Below are positions 9,771-17,902 of a stretch of 45,107 nt of DNA, in pieces. The stretch's first letter is position 1. Each line of letters starts with the position of its first letter. The position numbers and the translations under genes are program-made. Origin of the DNA: Eubacteriales bacterium (GTDB lineage: Bacteria > Bacillota > Clostridia > Monoglobales > Firm-18); contig JAQVDK010000006.1 in the NCBI GenBank assembly GCA_028697835.1, positions 1-45,107 on the forward strand. Direction: 5' to 3'. The notes beneath the pieces are model-generated. The model worked only from the letters and a program-made list of their open reading frames with translations. It had not been told where the DNA came from and searched no databases.

Positions 9771-9883
9771 AACGGAAAATTTAATTATGTCGGATTTTGT
9801 AAAATTGTGTATTTAAAATATATCACATTTTAAAGCTTTTAGCAATACCCGGGCAGTTTAATTGCGTTTTTACGCAAAACAAA

Positions 9884-9914
9884 AAAAGGCGCCGAAAAAA
9901 TCGGCAGCCTTTTA
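9884..9914 (-). terminator. Terminator of the FNR-like gene
   Basis: AAAAGGCgCCGA-aaaaaa-TCGGCaGCCTTTT. Confidence 0.7.
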
Positions 9915-9923
9915 TGCAACGTT

Positions 9924-10610
9924 TTATTCAAGGATGGCTTCTTTAAGCCTGCTTTTTTCTTTAATTACAATTTTCCGATGTCCTTTAAGCTCAATTAGTC
10001 CTTCCTCTTGAAAGTCCGCAAGCTTGCGGCTTAGGGTTTCCTGGCTCATACCAAGCTGGGAAGCAAGGTCGCTTTTGGACATGGGCAAAACAATCTCCTT
10101 TTTGCCGCTTGACAATTCCAATATAACCTGCGCTACCCGCTTCGTTACAGGGCTTAGGCTGATGGCTTCAATTTGGCTTTCCGCCTTTTCCAGCCGTCGG
10201 GACAGCTCGTCCATTACCTTTAAGGCAATTGACGGATATTTTGTCATCAGCGCTTTTAGCCTTTCCCCTTGAAGCACGCACATTGTGGTATCCTCTAAGG
10301 CTTGCGCAAAGTCGGTCAGCGCAAGGGATGAAAAAAGCGAAAGCTCGCCAATAAACTCGCCCGGTCCAACTACACGCAGAACCTGCTCTTTGCCGCTGCT
10401 GCTTAAACGATATAGCTTTACACGCCCTGTATGTAGTATAAATAAAGTGCCGCCTTTGTCCCCTGCCCGGTAAACCATTTCTCCTTTTTTAAGGCTGCGG
10501 GAGATGGAAATTTGGGCAATTTCCGCCATTTCCTCGTGTGTAAGACCTTTAAAAATAGGCACATTCTCAATGCAGCTTGCATGGTGACCGCAATTTTGGC
10601 AATTTTGCAT
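9924..10610 (-). CDS. Crp/Fnr family regulator with an FNR-like N-terminal Cys motif
   Basis: cNMP-like domain FKGLTHEEMAEIA...AGDKGGTLFILHTGRVKLYRLSSSGKEQVLRVVGPGEFIGELSLF; HTH DLASQLGMSQETLSRKLADFQEEGLI; N-terminal CQNCGHHASC. The ORF-track start at 10691 lies upstream of the likely promoter, so MQNCQNC (10610) is the probable start. Confidence 0.9.
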   Translation of the reverse strand: MQNCQNCGHHASCIENVPIFKGLTHEEMAEIAQISISRSLKKGEMVYRAGDKGGTLFILHTGRVKLYRLSSSGKEQVLRVVGPGEFIGELSLFSSLALTDFAQALEDTTMCVLQGERLKALMTKYPSIALKVMDELSRRLEKAESQIEAISLSPVTKRVAQVILELSSGKKEIVLPMSKSDLASQLGMSQETLSRKLADFQEEGLIELKGHRKIVIKEKSRLKEAILE

Positions 10611-10649
10611 TTTCAACCCTTCCTTTCCGGCGCAGTTTCCTTTTTGATA

Positions 10650-10679
10650 ATTATATCTTGATAAACCGGCAAATGTCAA
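10650..10679 (-). promoter_or_regulatory. Promoter of the FNR-like gene
   Basis: Minus strand TTGACA (10679-10674), 18 nt spacer, TATAAT (10655-10650). Confidence 0.7.
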
Positions 10680-10684
10680 TGTAT

Positions 10685-10717
10685 AAAACACCCAATGAAA
10701 AGGTCATTGGGCGTTTT
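10685..10717 (-). terminator. Terminator of the cupin gene
   Basis: AAAACaCCCAATGA-aaagg-TCATTGGGcGTTTT. Confidence 0.75.
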
Positions 10718-10727
10718 ATGCCATCTG

Positions 10728-11171
10728 TTAGCTGTGGTCGTCTTTTTCGGCCGCCATAGCTTCCGCTTTTGTTTTGTGTATTGTTCCGTGGGGGTGCTGG
10801 GGCGGTGCATAAATAGAATACAGCTTTATGGGCTTGCTTCCCGTATTAATCAAATTATGCCACTTTCCTGCGGGTATGATGATAATATAGTCATCAAAAA
10901 CTTTTTCATGAAAATCAAGTTTGTCCTTGCTGTCGCCCATTTTAACAATTCCCTGCCCTTGCTCAATGCGAATGAATTGGTCAAGGTTGGGGTGCATCTC
11001 CAAGCCGATATCCTCCCCCGGTTTTATGCTCATCAATGTAAGCTGCAAATGTCTCCCGGTCCATAGCGCAGTGCGAAAAGCATAGTTGCGTTTTGTAATT
11101 TTGTCAATATTGACCACAAATGGCTGTGGGCCATAGTCTTTAATCTTGATAAACGATTTCCATATGTTCAT
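10728..11171 (-). CDS. Cupin domain protein
   Basis: 147 aa; MSIKPGEDIGLEMHPNLDQFIRIEQGQGIVKMGD...IIIPAGKWHNLINTGSKPIKLYSIYAPPQHPHGT. Confidence 0.88.
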   Translation of the reverse strand: MNIWKSFIKIKDYGPQPFVVNIDKITKRNYAFRTALWTGRHLQLTLMSIKPGEDIGLEMHPNLDQFIRIEQGQGIVKMGDSKDKLDFHEKVFDDYIIIIPAGKWHNLINTGSKPIKLYSIYAPPQHPHGTIHKTKAEAMAAEKDDHS

Positions 11172-11377
11172 GCTGTTTGTGCTACCTCCGTTTTTTATTT
11201 TTTATCATTATAATATATGAGGTGGCTTTTGATAATGTGTATAAGCAAAAGCCTCCTCGGTTTGTGGGCACGTCTTTGAGATTCGCAGTCCAATAAAATA
11301 TTTTTATTTTAGTGATTTAGTTATCCGGGCAGTGCTTTTTATTTTTTGTAAAAAGGATTGCATGGTCCCGGATAATG

Positions 11378-11578
11378 TCAAAGGGAGCTGAAGCAAAGCT
11401 GTGCTGGCTTCCCTTCGCTTATTAGCTTTAGCATATCTGTATACTCCAGACTTCCTTCTTGTACAACAAAGCCTTCTTTCTCGAGCAATTTTACAAAACG
11501 TTTTATTCTACCGTCTTTTTCACACATAGGTTTACAAACTTCGTTTATATTTGAGTATATTTTGTCAATATCATTCAA
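11378..11578 (-). CDS. Small hypothetical protein
   Basis: 66 aa ORF MNDIDKIYSNINEVCKPMCEKDGRIKRFVKLLEKEGF...; upstream aaGGAG-like RBS; no family recognised. Confidence 0.45.
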   Translation of the reverse strand: MNDIDKIYSNINEVCKPMCEKDGRIKRFVKLLEKEGFVVQEGSLEYTDMLKLISEGKPAQLCFSSL

Positions 11579-11672
11579 TTTAATAACTCCTTGTTTATTA
11601 TATGTTGCGTATTAAGTGCAGGTGATTTAGCATATAGACCAATTATGTAAGATGAGAAACGTTGTAAAAAGT

Positions 11673-11723
11673 AAAAGGCCAGCTGTTATCAAGCTTTTTA
11701 TGCTTGATAACAGCTGGTCTTTT
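11673..11723. terminator. Long hairpin, bidirectional terminator
   Basis: AAAAGGCCAGCTGTTATCAAGC-tttttat-GCTTGATAACAGCTGGTCTTTT, ~22 bp stem, A/T flanks on both sides. Confidence 0.85.
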
Positions 11724-11737
11724 ATGCTTTTGTGTTT

Positions 11738-11971
11738 TTATTTATCCTTCACTCGAGATTTTTTTACCTCGTATCCCATCTTGGTTATGGCATTTTCAAT
11801 ATCGTTTATAGTTATTTTTTCATCGTCAAAGTTTAAGATTACCTTGCTTGAGTTAAACAGCACATCTGTGCTTTCTTTGTCCACTCCCTCTAAGGCTTTT
11901 ATTGCGCCTTCGATTTTTTGTATGCATGATGGGCAGGTTAATGCTTCCAATTGAATTGTTGCTTTTTTCAT
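11738..11971 (-). CDS. Stand-alone heavy-metal-associated (HMA) domain protein
   Basis: 77 aa, MKKATIQLEALTCPSCIQKIEGAIKALEGV with CxxC metal-binding motif. Confidence 0.88.
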   Translation of the reverse strand: MKKATIQLEALTCPSCIQKIEGAIKALEGVDKESTDVLFNSSKVILNFDDEKITINDIENAITKMGYEVKKSRVKDK

Positions 11972-11995
11972 TTTTATCCTTCCTTTCTTATATAA

Positions 11996-13849
11996 TTAAT
12001 ATTTTAATCTGTATCGAAGAAGCCTCATTCCGTTTATAATGACCGCTAAAATGCTCGCTTCGTGTACCAGCATGCCGATGGACATATTCATCCACTCGCC
12101 AAATAACACGCTGGCAAGCAGGACAAGCACTACTCCTACTGCAATAATAATATTTTGACGCATATTCCTTGCAGTTGCTTTTGCCAAGCCCAGCGCATGG
12201 GGCAGGCGGTCAAACTCTGAATTCATAAGCACAACATCCGATGTTTCAATGGCTACGTCGGTGCCGTTTCCCATTGCAATTCCAATTTGCGCCAAGGCAA
12301 GCGACGGGCTGTCATTGACGCCATCTCCCACGAAGGCAACAATTTTTCCTTCGTCCTTCAATTTTTCGATATATTCGGATTTGTCCTTTGGCAGCATGCC
12401 CCCATAAGCCTTTGTAAGCCCCAGCTCTTGCGCTGCCAAGTCAACTGCTTTTTGGTTATCCCCCGACAGCACTACCAAGCTTTTTACGCCCAGCTTTTTT
12501 AGCTTTTTGAGGTTTTCTGCAACTTTTGGGCGGATTTGGTCGCGAATTCCCACAAGGGCTTTAAGCTGGCCGTCAATAGCTGTAAGAACAAGGGAGCTTC
12601 CGACATTTTCAAACCTTTGAATATCCGACAGCGCTTTTTCGCTCAGCTGCACATTTTCCTGTTCCATTAGAAAAACATTGCCAACCGCCACCCTGTGTCC
12701 GTTTACACGTGCCACAACCCCGCCGCCTTTTATAACGTCTGTTTTTTCGACCGAATATAGCTTGATATTCCCTATATGCTCTACAATTGCTTTGGCAAGC
12801 GGATGGTCGGATTCGCCTTCAACGCTTGCAAGATATGCCAAAACCTCATCGCTGTTTTGCGCATATATTTGCATGTCCACTACCTTCGGCTTTCCAACCG
12901 TTAATGTTCCTGTTTTATCAAACACAATGGTGTCTGTCCTGCTAAAATCGTGAATTACCTCGCTGCCCTTTAGCAAAACCCCATGCCTTGCCCCGTTTCC
13001 AATGCCTGCAACGTTTGAAACCGGCACGCCAATTACAAGGGCTCCCGGACAGCCTAAAACCAGCATTGTAATTGCAAGCTCGGTATTTCGTGAAAATATC
13101 CACACAACAGCGGAAAGTACCAAAACCACAGGAGTATAGTATTTTGAAAATTTATCAATGAAACGCTCGGCTTCGGACTTGGAGTCCTGCGCCTTTTCCA
13201 CCAGCTCGATAATTTTTCCGAAGGTGGTGTCCTCGCCTACACGGTCGGCAATAATTTGAATTGTTCCGTTTTCTAAAATTGTTCCGGCATATACCTTCGA
13301 GCCTTTCTTTTTGCCTACGGCAGCAGCCTCGCCGGTAATGCTTGCTTCATTGATATGTCCCTCGCCTTTTAAAACAGTTCCGTCAACAGGTACCTTTGCA
13401 CCGGTTTTAACAAGCAAAATGTCCCCCACATCAACCTCGTCCACGTCCACTTCTTCAAACTCGCCGTTTTCCACCTGTTTTAAGGCGCTCTCCGGCGCCA
13501 TTTCGGTCAATTCCTTTATGGCGGAGCGTGTTTTGCTTAGTGTGCGCTGTTCCAAAAATGAGCCGAATAAAAACAAAAAGGTGACAATGGCGGACTCTTC
13601 AAGGTTTTTAATTAAAAATGCTCCAATCACCGCAATGGTAACCAAAACATCAATGCTGACAACCTTTACCAAAAGCGCTTGATATGCTTGGATTGCAATT
13701 GGCGCAAGCCCCAATAAAGAGGCGATGGCAAGGGGCAGGGTGGCGGCGGTTTCATTTTTAAACCCTAACTTTGCGATAAATCCAATTACAATTAAAATTG
13801 CACTGATAAGCGTTATATGATTTTTTCTTTTTAATATAAATCTTTGCAA
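11996..13849 (-). CDS. P1B-type heavy-metal translocating ATPase with CPG motif
   Basis: DKTGTLTVGKP phosphorylation site, SDHPLAKA, VGDGVNDSPSLALAQIGIAMGNGTDVA; TM motif LGCPGALVIGVP; no N-terminal HMA domain. Confidence 0.92.
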   Translation of the reverse strand: MQRFILKRKNHITLISAILIVIGFIAKLGFKNETAATLPLAIASLLGLAPIAIQAYQALLVKVVSIDVLVTIAVIGAFLIKNLEESAIVTFLFLFGSFLEQRTLSKTRSAIKELTEMAPESALKQVENGEFEEVDVDEVDVGDILLVKTGAKVPVDGTVLKGEGHINEASITGEAAAVGKKKGSKVYAGTILENGTIQIIADRVGEDTTFGKIIELVEKAQDSKSEAERFIDKFSKYYTPVVLVLSAVVWIFSRNTELAITMLVLGCPGALVIGVPVSNVAGIGNGARHGVLLKGSEVIHDFSRTDTIVFDKTGTLTVGKPKVVDMQIYAQNSDEVLAYLASVEGESDHPLAKAIVEHIGNIKLYSVEKTDVIKGGGVVARVNGHRVAVGNVFLMEQENVQLSEKALSDIQRFENVGSSLVLTAIDGQLKALVGIRDQIRPKVAENLKKLKKLGVKSLVVLSGDNQKAVDLAAQELGLTKAYGGMLPKDKSEYIEKLKDEGKIVAFVGDGVNDSPSLALAQIGIAMGNGTDVAIETSDVVLMNSEFDRLPHALGLAKATARNMRQNIIIAVGVVLVLLASVLFGEWMNMSIGMLVHEASILAVIINGMRLLRYRLKY

Positions 13850-13871
13850 AATAGTCCCCCCTTTTTTTCAC

Positions 13872-14174
13872 CTATGAGTGATATGCCCTGTCCATTTCCT
13901 CAAGCATATTATATACCGCCTCATAGCTTTCGCATACATCGTTGGGCACTGCATATCTGTCAGTAACTTCACGAAGCTTTGCAAACTCCACATCAAGATT
14001 TGGTTTTTCTGTGCCCGCTTCTTTGATTTTCTCGGCGATTTTTTCAAAAACTTCTCGCACCTTGTGAAATTCCGGATGACTGCCCCCATGAACCCTTGAT
14101 ACAACAGGTACGTACTGACTTAACTTTTCAAGGTGTTTTTCCTTTGCCGTATTAAATATAACTTGATTTGACAT
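13872..14174 (-). CDS. Small protein related to RIC/hemerythrin-like iron-sulfur repair proteins (tentative)
   Basis: 100 aa; LSQYVPVVSRVHGGSHPEFHKVREVFEKIAEKI with conserved His residues; first gene of the operon with the ATPase and HMA genes. Confidence 0.55.
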   Translation of the reverse strand: MSNQVIFNTAKEKHLEKLSQYVPVVSRVHGGSHPEFHKVREVFEKIAEKIKEAGTEKPNLDVEFAKLREVTDRYAVPNDVCESYEAVYNMLEEMDRAYHS

Positions 14175-14207
14175 TTTTAATACCTTCTTTCTTGCTTTGT
14201 TGTTTAT

Positions 14208-14213
14208 ATTGTA
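14208..14213 (-). promoter_or_regulatory. -10 element of the RIC-like/ATPase/HMA operon
   Basis: Minus strand TACAAT; no good -35, as expected for an activator-dependent promoter. Confidence 0.5.
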
Positions 14214-14235
14214 TCACGGATTCAAAGAAAATAAA

Positions 14236-14249
14236 TTGACCTAAGTCAA
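14236..14249. promoter_or_regulatory. FNR/CRP-type operator TTGAC-N4-GTCAA
   Basis: TTGACCTAAGTCAA, perfect 5-bp dyad arms, 22 nt upstream of the -10, centre about -41.5 from the inferred start. Confidence 0.65.
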
Positions 14250-14280
14250 AAATTTATATAAATTTTGGCTAAAAGAAATA

Positions 14281-14319
14281 AAACCCCAAACACCGCATAA
14301 ATTAAGGCGTTTGGGGTTT
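14281..14319. terminator. Hairpin in the intergenic region between addA and the RIC-like operon
   Basis: AAACCCCAAACaCC...GGcGTTTGGGGTTT. Confidence 0.6.
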
Positions 14320-14447
14320 CAAAAGTGATTGTAGGTACTGGAGTTTTAGGTTTATAAAATTTCATCTAACCATATAAACACGAAAAAGAATATATTTCGG
14401 AAAATCTTTAGAAAAATTGTGTTATAAAGCCCTGCGTCATACATAAT

Positions 14448-14490
14448 GGGCAGCCCGCCATATGCTTTTCTTTCAGGCTGCCCTTTTTTT
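14448..14490. terminator. Hairpin at the addA 3' end
   Basis: GGGCAGCC...GGCTGCCCTTTTTTT. Confidence 0.65.
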
Positions 14491-17400
14491 AAATAAGCGG
14501 ATATACTACGGTTTCCTTAACAGGCTTCTTTAAAACCTTCGACAGCCCTTTTGCATAAAATTCCACTTGCTTTTCATACTCCGGTCTGTCTATGTTTCCT
14601 GTTTTATAGTCTATTATTACAATTTCCCCGTCCTCTTCAAAGTAGCAGTCAATAACACCCTGAAGGAGGACTGTTTCGTCTTTTACGCTCTCGTCAATGC
14701 CCGGGAAAATTTCCAAGGCGGAAACATCCGTAAAGAATTTAACCTCGCGTTCTATTTTGTCCGCGTTTTTCATGCGCATTCCTATATCGCTTTGGAAAAA
14801 GGCTAAAATTGCACCCGTGTCAAGGGCAAAAACAAAACTTTCGTCCAGCATGCCACGGTCCACCATGTCTTTTATTTGACCTTCTATCTCACCTAAAGAG
14901 TTGGTTTTGGCAAGGTCGATGTTTTGCATTACAAAATGGATTATGGTACCCCGCAGCGCCGCAGAAAGCCTGTTGGTTTTCTCGATAAAGTCGGGTTTTT
15001 TAAGGGTTGGAAGATACTCTGCGCCTTGGGCGGCCTTGCTTACAGGCAGCTTTGACGGAATAAACGCCGCATGTCTGTAAGGGTAAGTATAGCTTAAAAC
15101 CTCATCTGTCTGCTTTGAGTAGTGCGAAGGCGTTTCATCTTCAAAAAAGCTGACTTGGCTGTCTATTCCAACCCTGCTTTGCAGTATAATATCTTCTGCG
15201 GTGTGCAGATGTATATGTGTGTGCAGGCGGTCGCCCAAAGCAAGGGCAAGCCAGTCCAAAAAGGTGTTTTGCTGTGCCACAATGTATGGCGAGACGGATG
15301 TGTTTTCCCATTGCTCCATCTTTTTTTGAAGGTTTGCGCAGCTTCCCACAATAAACAGCATATCCTTCGGACGTGTTAGCGCCACATATAGGACACGCAT
15401 TTCCTCCGAAAGCATGGAATATAGCTTTTTTTGGCTTATGGCAAGCTTTGATACGGAAGGGTATCTGATATTTCTGTCCAAATCCGTAAAGTTCGCCCCT
15501 ATGCCAAGGTCCAAATCATGCAGTATATTGCCGCTTTGGTCCGACTTGTTAAACCGCTCGCCGCACCTTACCAAAAATACAACCGGAAACTCCAACCCCT
15601 TGCTTTTGTGAATACTCATCATACGCACTACATTGTCGTTTTCCCCCACAACCTTGGCAACGGTGTAGCTGGGGTTTTCTCTCATGGCGTCTATGTAGTT
15701 TAAAAATTCAAATATACTCTTGTACCCGTCGGCTTCAAACCGCCCTGCCCGCTCGCACAGCAAATTAAGGTTTGCCACCCTTGTTTTGCCGTCAGGCATG
15801 GCAGCAACAAAGGAAATATAACCCGTATCGCTAAGAATTGCACGAATTAAAAACTCTATGCTTTCCCTTGCCGCAATCTGGCGGTAGTGGTTTAGCTTTT
15901 CAAGGAATTTTTGGCATTTTTCCGTATCCGTTTTGCAAACTGCGTCATAGAACGACTCCTGGCTGTTTTGCCTGATATGGGCAAATTCTTCGTCCGTAAA
16001 CATAAACATGGGGCTTCGCATAACTGCCAGAAGGGGTATATCCTGCATTGGGTTGTCTATAATTTGTAAAAATGACAGCACTGTTGCTATTTCTATGGTA
16101 ACAAGAAAGTTTCCACCCTCGTCCTCACAGTAAAACGGAACTTGGTAGAGGGCAAGCTGCTGGGCAAAAATGTCCGACACTCCCTTGTTTTTTCGTGCAA
16201 GTATTGCAATATCACTGTATTGAATGGGGCGAGTCTGTCCCGTTTCCTCGTTTACTACAATATGGGGCTTTTCCACTTCAACAAGGCTTACAATCCTTTT
16301 TGCAACAAACATTGCCTCCCGCATGATTTCCGTGTATAAAAGCTCTTCCTCGGTAAACTCATTCTCGTCGTTTTCCTCCAGCTTTTTTTCGATGACATGA
16401 AACTCAACACCCTTGGGATGGATGCTGTGTTTTCGCCCGCAAACAAGGCTGTGCCCCTCGTTGTAGTCAACGCTTCCCACGCTTTTGCTCATAAGGCGGC
16501 CAAACACAAGGTTTACAAAATCAATAATGCTTTGGGCACACCTGAAATTATGGGAAAGGTTAATCTGCATTCCATGTGAGCTGTCCGATGCGTATTTGGC
16601 GGATTTTGAGGTGAATATGTTTGGCTGTGCGTTTCTAAAGCCATATATGCTTTGCTTAACATCGCCCACCATAAAAAGGTTATCCCCTCGGGATATGGAC
16701 TGAAAGAGAGCCTCTTGAACGCCGTTTGTGTCTTGATACTCATCAACCAAAACTTCCTCAAACCGCTCTTTTAGCTCGTTTTTTATATCCTCAAAGCTTA
16801 AAAGCTTTAGCGCAAAGTGCTCCAGGTCGTTAAAGTCCAAAAGGTTTTTGCTTCTTTTCAAAGCCGAGTAAACCTCGTCAAAATCGCTTACTATTTGGCA
16901 AAGCTCTTTTATAATGGGATAAAGGGCCGCATTGTCCTGCTTTAGCTGGTGGGACGTTGCATAAAATATGCTCTTTAGCTTTGCCACTTGCTTTTTGACG
17001 GTGTTTCGAATGTTTTGCACAAAAGAAACCGCCCACTCGTCTGCATCCCTATCCTTTCTTGGAAGGCGCTCAAAGGCAATGCCGTGTATAAAAGCCCTCA
17101 TCTCGTCCCATATGCCGCTCTCCATTTCGTAAAGCCTTTTTAGCTGACTTTGCTCAAAGATAAAATTCTCCAGGTAGCTGTCTATTCCATTTCCCCCTTG
17201 TATTACCTCGATTGCCTCGTCATATGCCGATACCATGCCGGAAATTTCGTCCTTTAGGGACGATATGATAAAACCGCTCCATTTTAAAAAGCCGTCCTGT
17301 GAAATATAGCTTTCGGCGGCGTCGGCAAGCCACCTTTGGGGGTCTGCCGTGCTTTTTGTAAAATTATATATACTTAAAACAAGATTTGACAGAGGGGTTT

Positions 17401-17902
17401 CGCTTTTTCGCTCGCCAAAGCCTGCCATTAAAACCTCGAAAGCAGGCGTTGAATTTTCGTACCTGTCGTTTATCACTATTTCCAAAGCCTGTTTTTGCAG
17501 TATGGAAAGCTGTGTTTGCTCGCCGATTTCAAAATCGGCACAAAGGCCTAATCTGTGAAAATTGTTGCGTACAAGGTCCTGGCAAAAGGAATGTACGGTG
17601 GAAATGGCTGCCTTTGGCAGCAGAGCAAGCTGTTTGGCAAGATATTCGTTGTCGGGATTACTGTCCAGCCTTTTTTTAAGCGCCTCGCGAATTTTTATCT
17701 GCATATTGTTGGCGGCGGCATTGGTAAAGGTAGCTATCAAAAGCCTGTCTATTTGTAAGGGGGTTTTGCTGTCGGTGATTTTTTGGATAACCCGCTCCAC
17801 TAAAACCGCAGTTTTGCCCGAGCCTGCGGCGGCGGAAACCAAGATGTTTTTACCACACGCTTCAATAGCTTTTTTTTGCGCCTCAGTCCATACTCGAGCC
17901 AT
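14489..17902 (-). CDS. addA: ATP-dependent helicase/nuclease subunit A
   Basis: UvrD-like Walker A VSAAAGSGKTAVLVERV, VDEYQDTN, MSIHKSKGLEFPVVF; C-terminal nuclease GVIDCYFEEDGEIVIIDYKTG. Confidence 0.97.
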   Translation of the reverse strand: MARVWTEAQKKAIEACGKNILVSAAAGSGKTAVLVERVIQKITDSKTPLQIDRLLIATFTNAAANNMQIKIREALKKRLDSNPDNEYLAKQLALLPKAAISTVHSFCQDLVRNNFHRLGLCADFEIGEQTQLSILQKQALEIVINDRYENSTPAFEVLMAGFGERKSETPLSNLVLSIYNFTKSTADPQRWLADAAESYISQDGFLKWSGFIISSLKDEISGMVSAYDEAIEVIQGGNGIDSYLENFIFEQSQLKRLYEMESGIWDEMRAFIHGIAFERLPRKDRDADEWAVSFVQNIRNTVKKQVAKLKSIFYATSHQLKQDNAALYPIIKELCQIVSDFDEVYSALKRSKNLLDFNDLEHFALKLLSFEDIKNELKERFEEVLVDEYQDTNGVQEALFQSISRGDNLFMVGDVKQSIYGFRNAQPNIFTSKSAKYASDSSHGMQINLSHNFRCAQSIIDFVNLVFGRLMSKSVGSVDYNEGHSLVCGRKHSIHPKGVEFHVIEKKLEENDENEFTEEELLYTEIMREAMFVAKRIVSLVEVEKPHIVVNEETGQTRPIQYSDIAILARKNKGVSDIFAQQLALYQVPFYCEDEGGNFLVTIEIATVLSFLQIIDNPMQDIPLLAVMRSPMFMFTDEEFAHIRQNSQESFYDAVCKTDTEKCQKFLEKLNHYRQIAARESIEFLIRAILSDTGYISFVAAMPDGKTRVANLNLLCERAGRFEADGYKSIFEFLNYIDAMRENPSYTVAKVVGENDNVVRMMSIHKSKGLEFPVVFLVRCGERFNKSDQSGNILHDLDLGIGANFTDLDRNIRYPSVSKLAISQKKLYSMLSEEMRVLYVALTRPKDMLFIVGSCANLQKKMEQWENTSVSPYIVAQQNTFLDWLALALGDRLHTHIHLHTAEDIILQSRVGIDSQVSFFEDETPSHYSKQTDEVLSYTYPYRHAAFIPSKLPVSKAAQGAEYLPTLKKPDFIEKTNRLSAALRGTIIHFVMQNIDLAKTNSLGEIEGQIKDMVDRGMLDESFVFALDTGAILAFFQSDIGMRMKNADKIEREVKFFTDVSALEIFPGIDESVKDETVLLQGVIDCYFEEDGEIVIIDYKTGNIDRPEYEKQVEFYAKGLSKVLKKPVKETVVYPLI

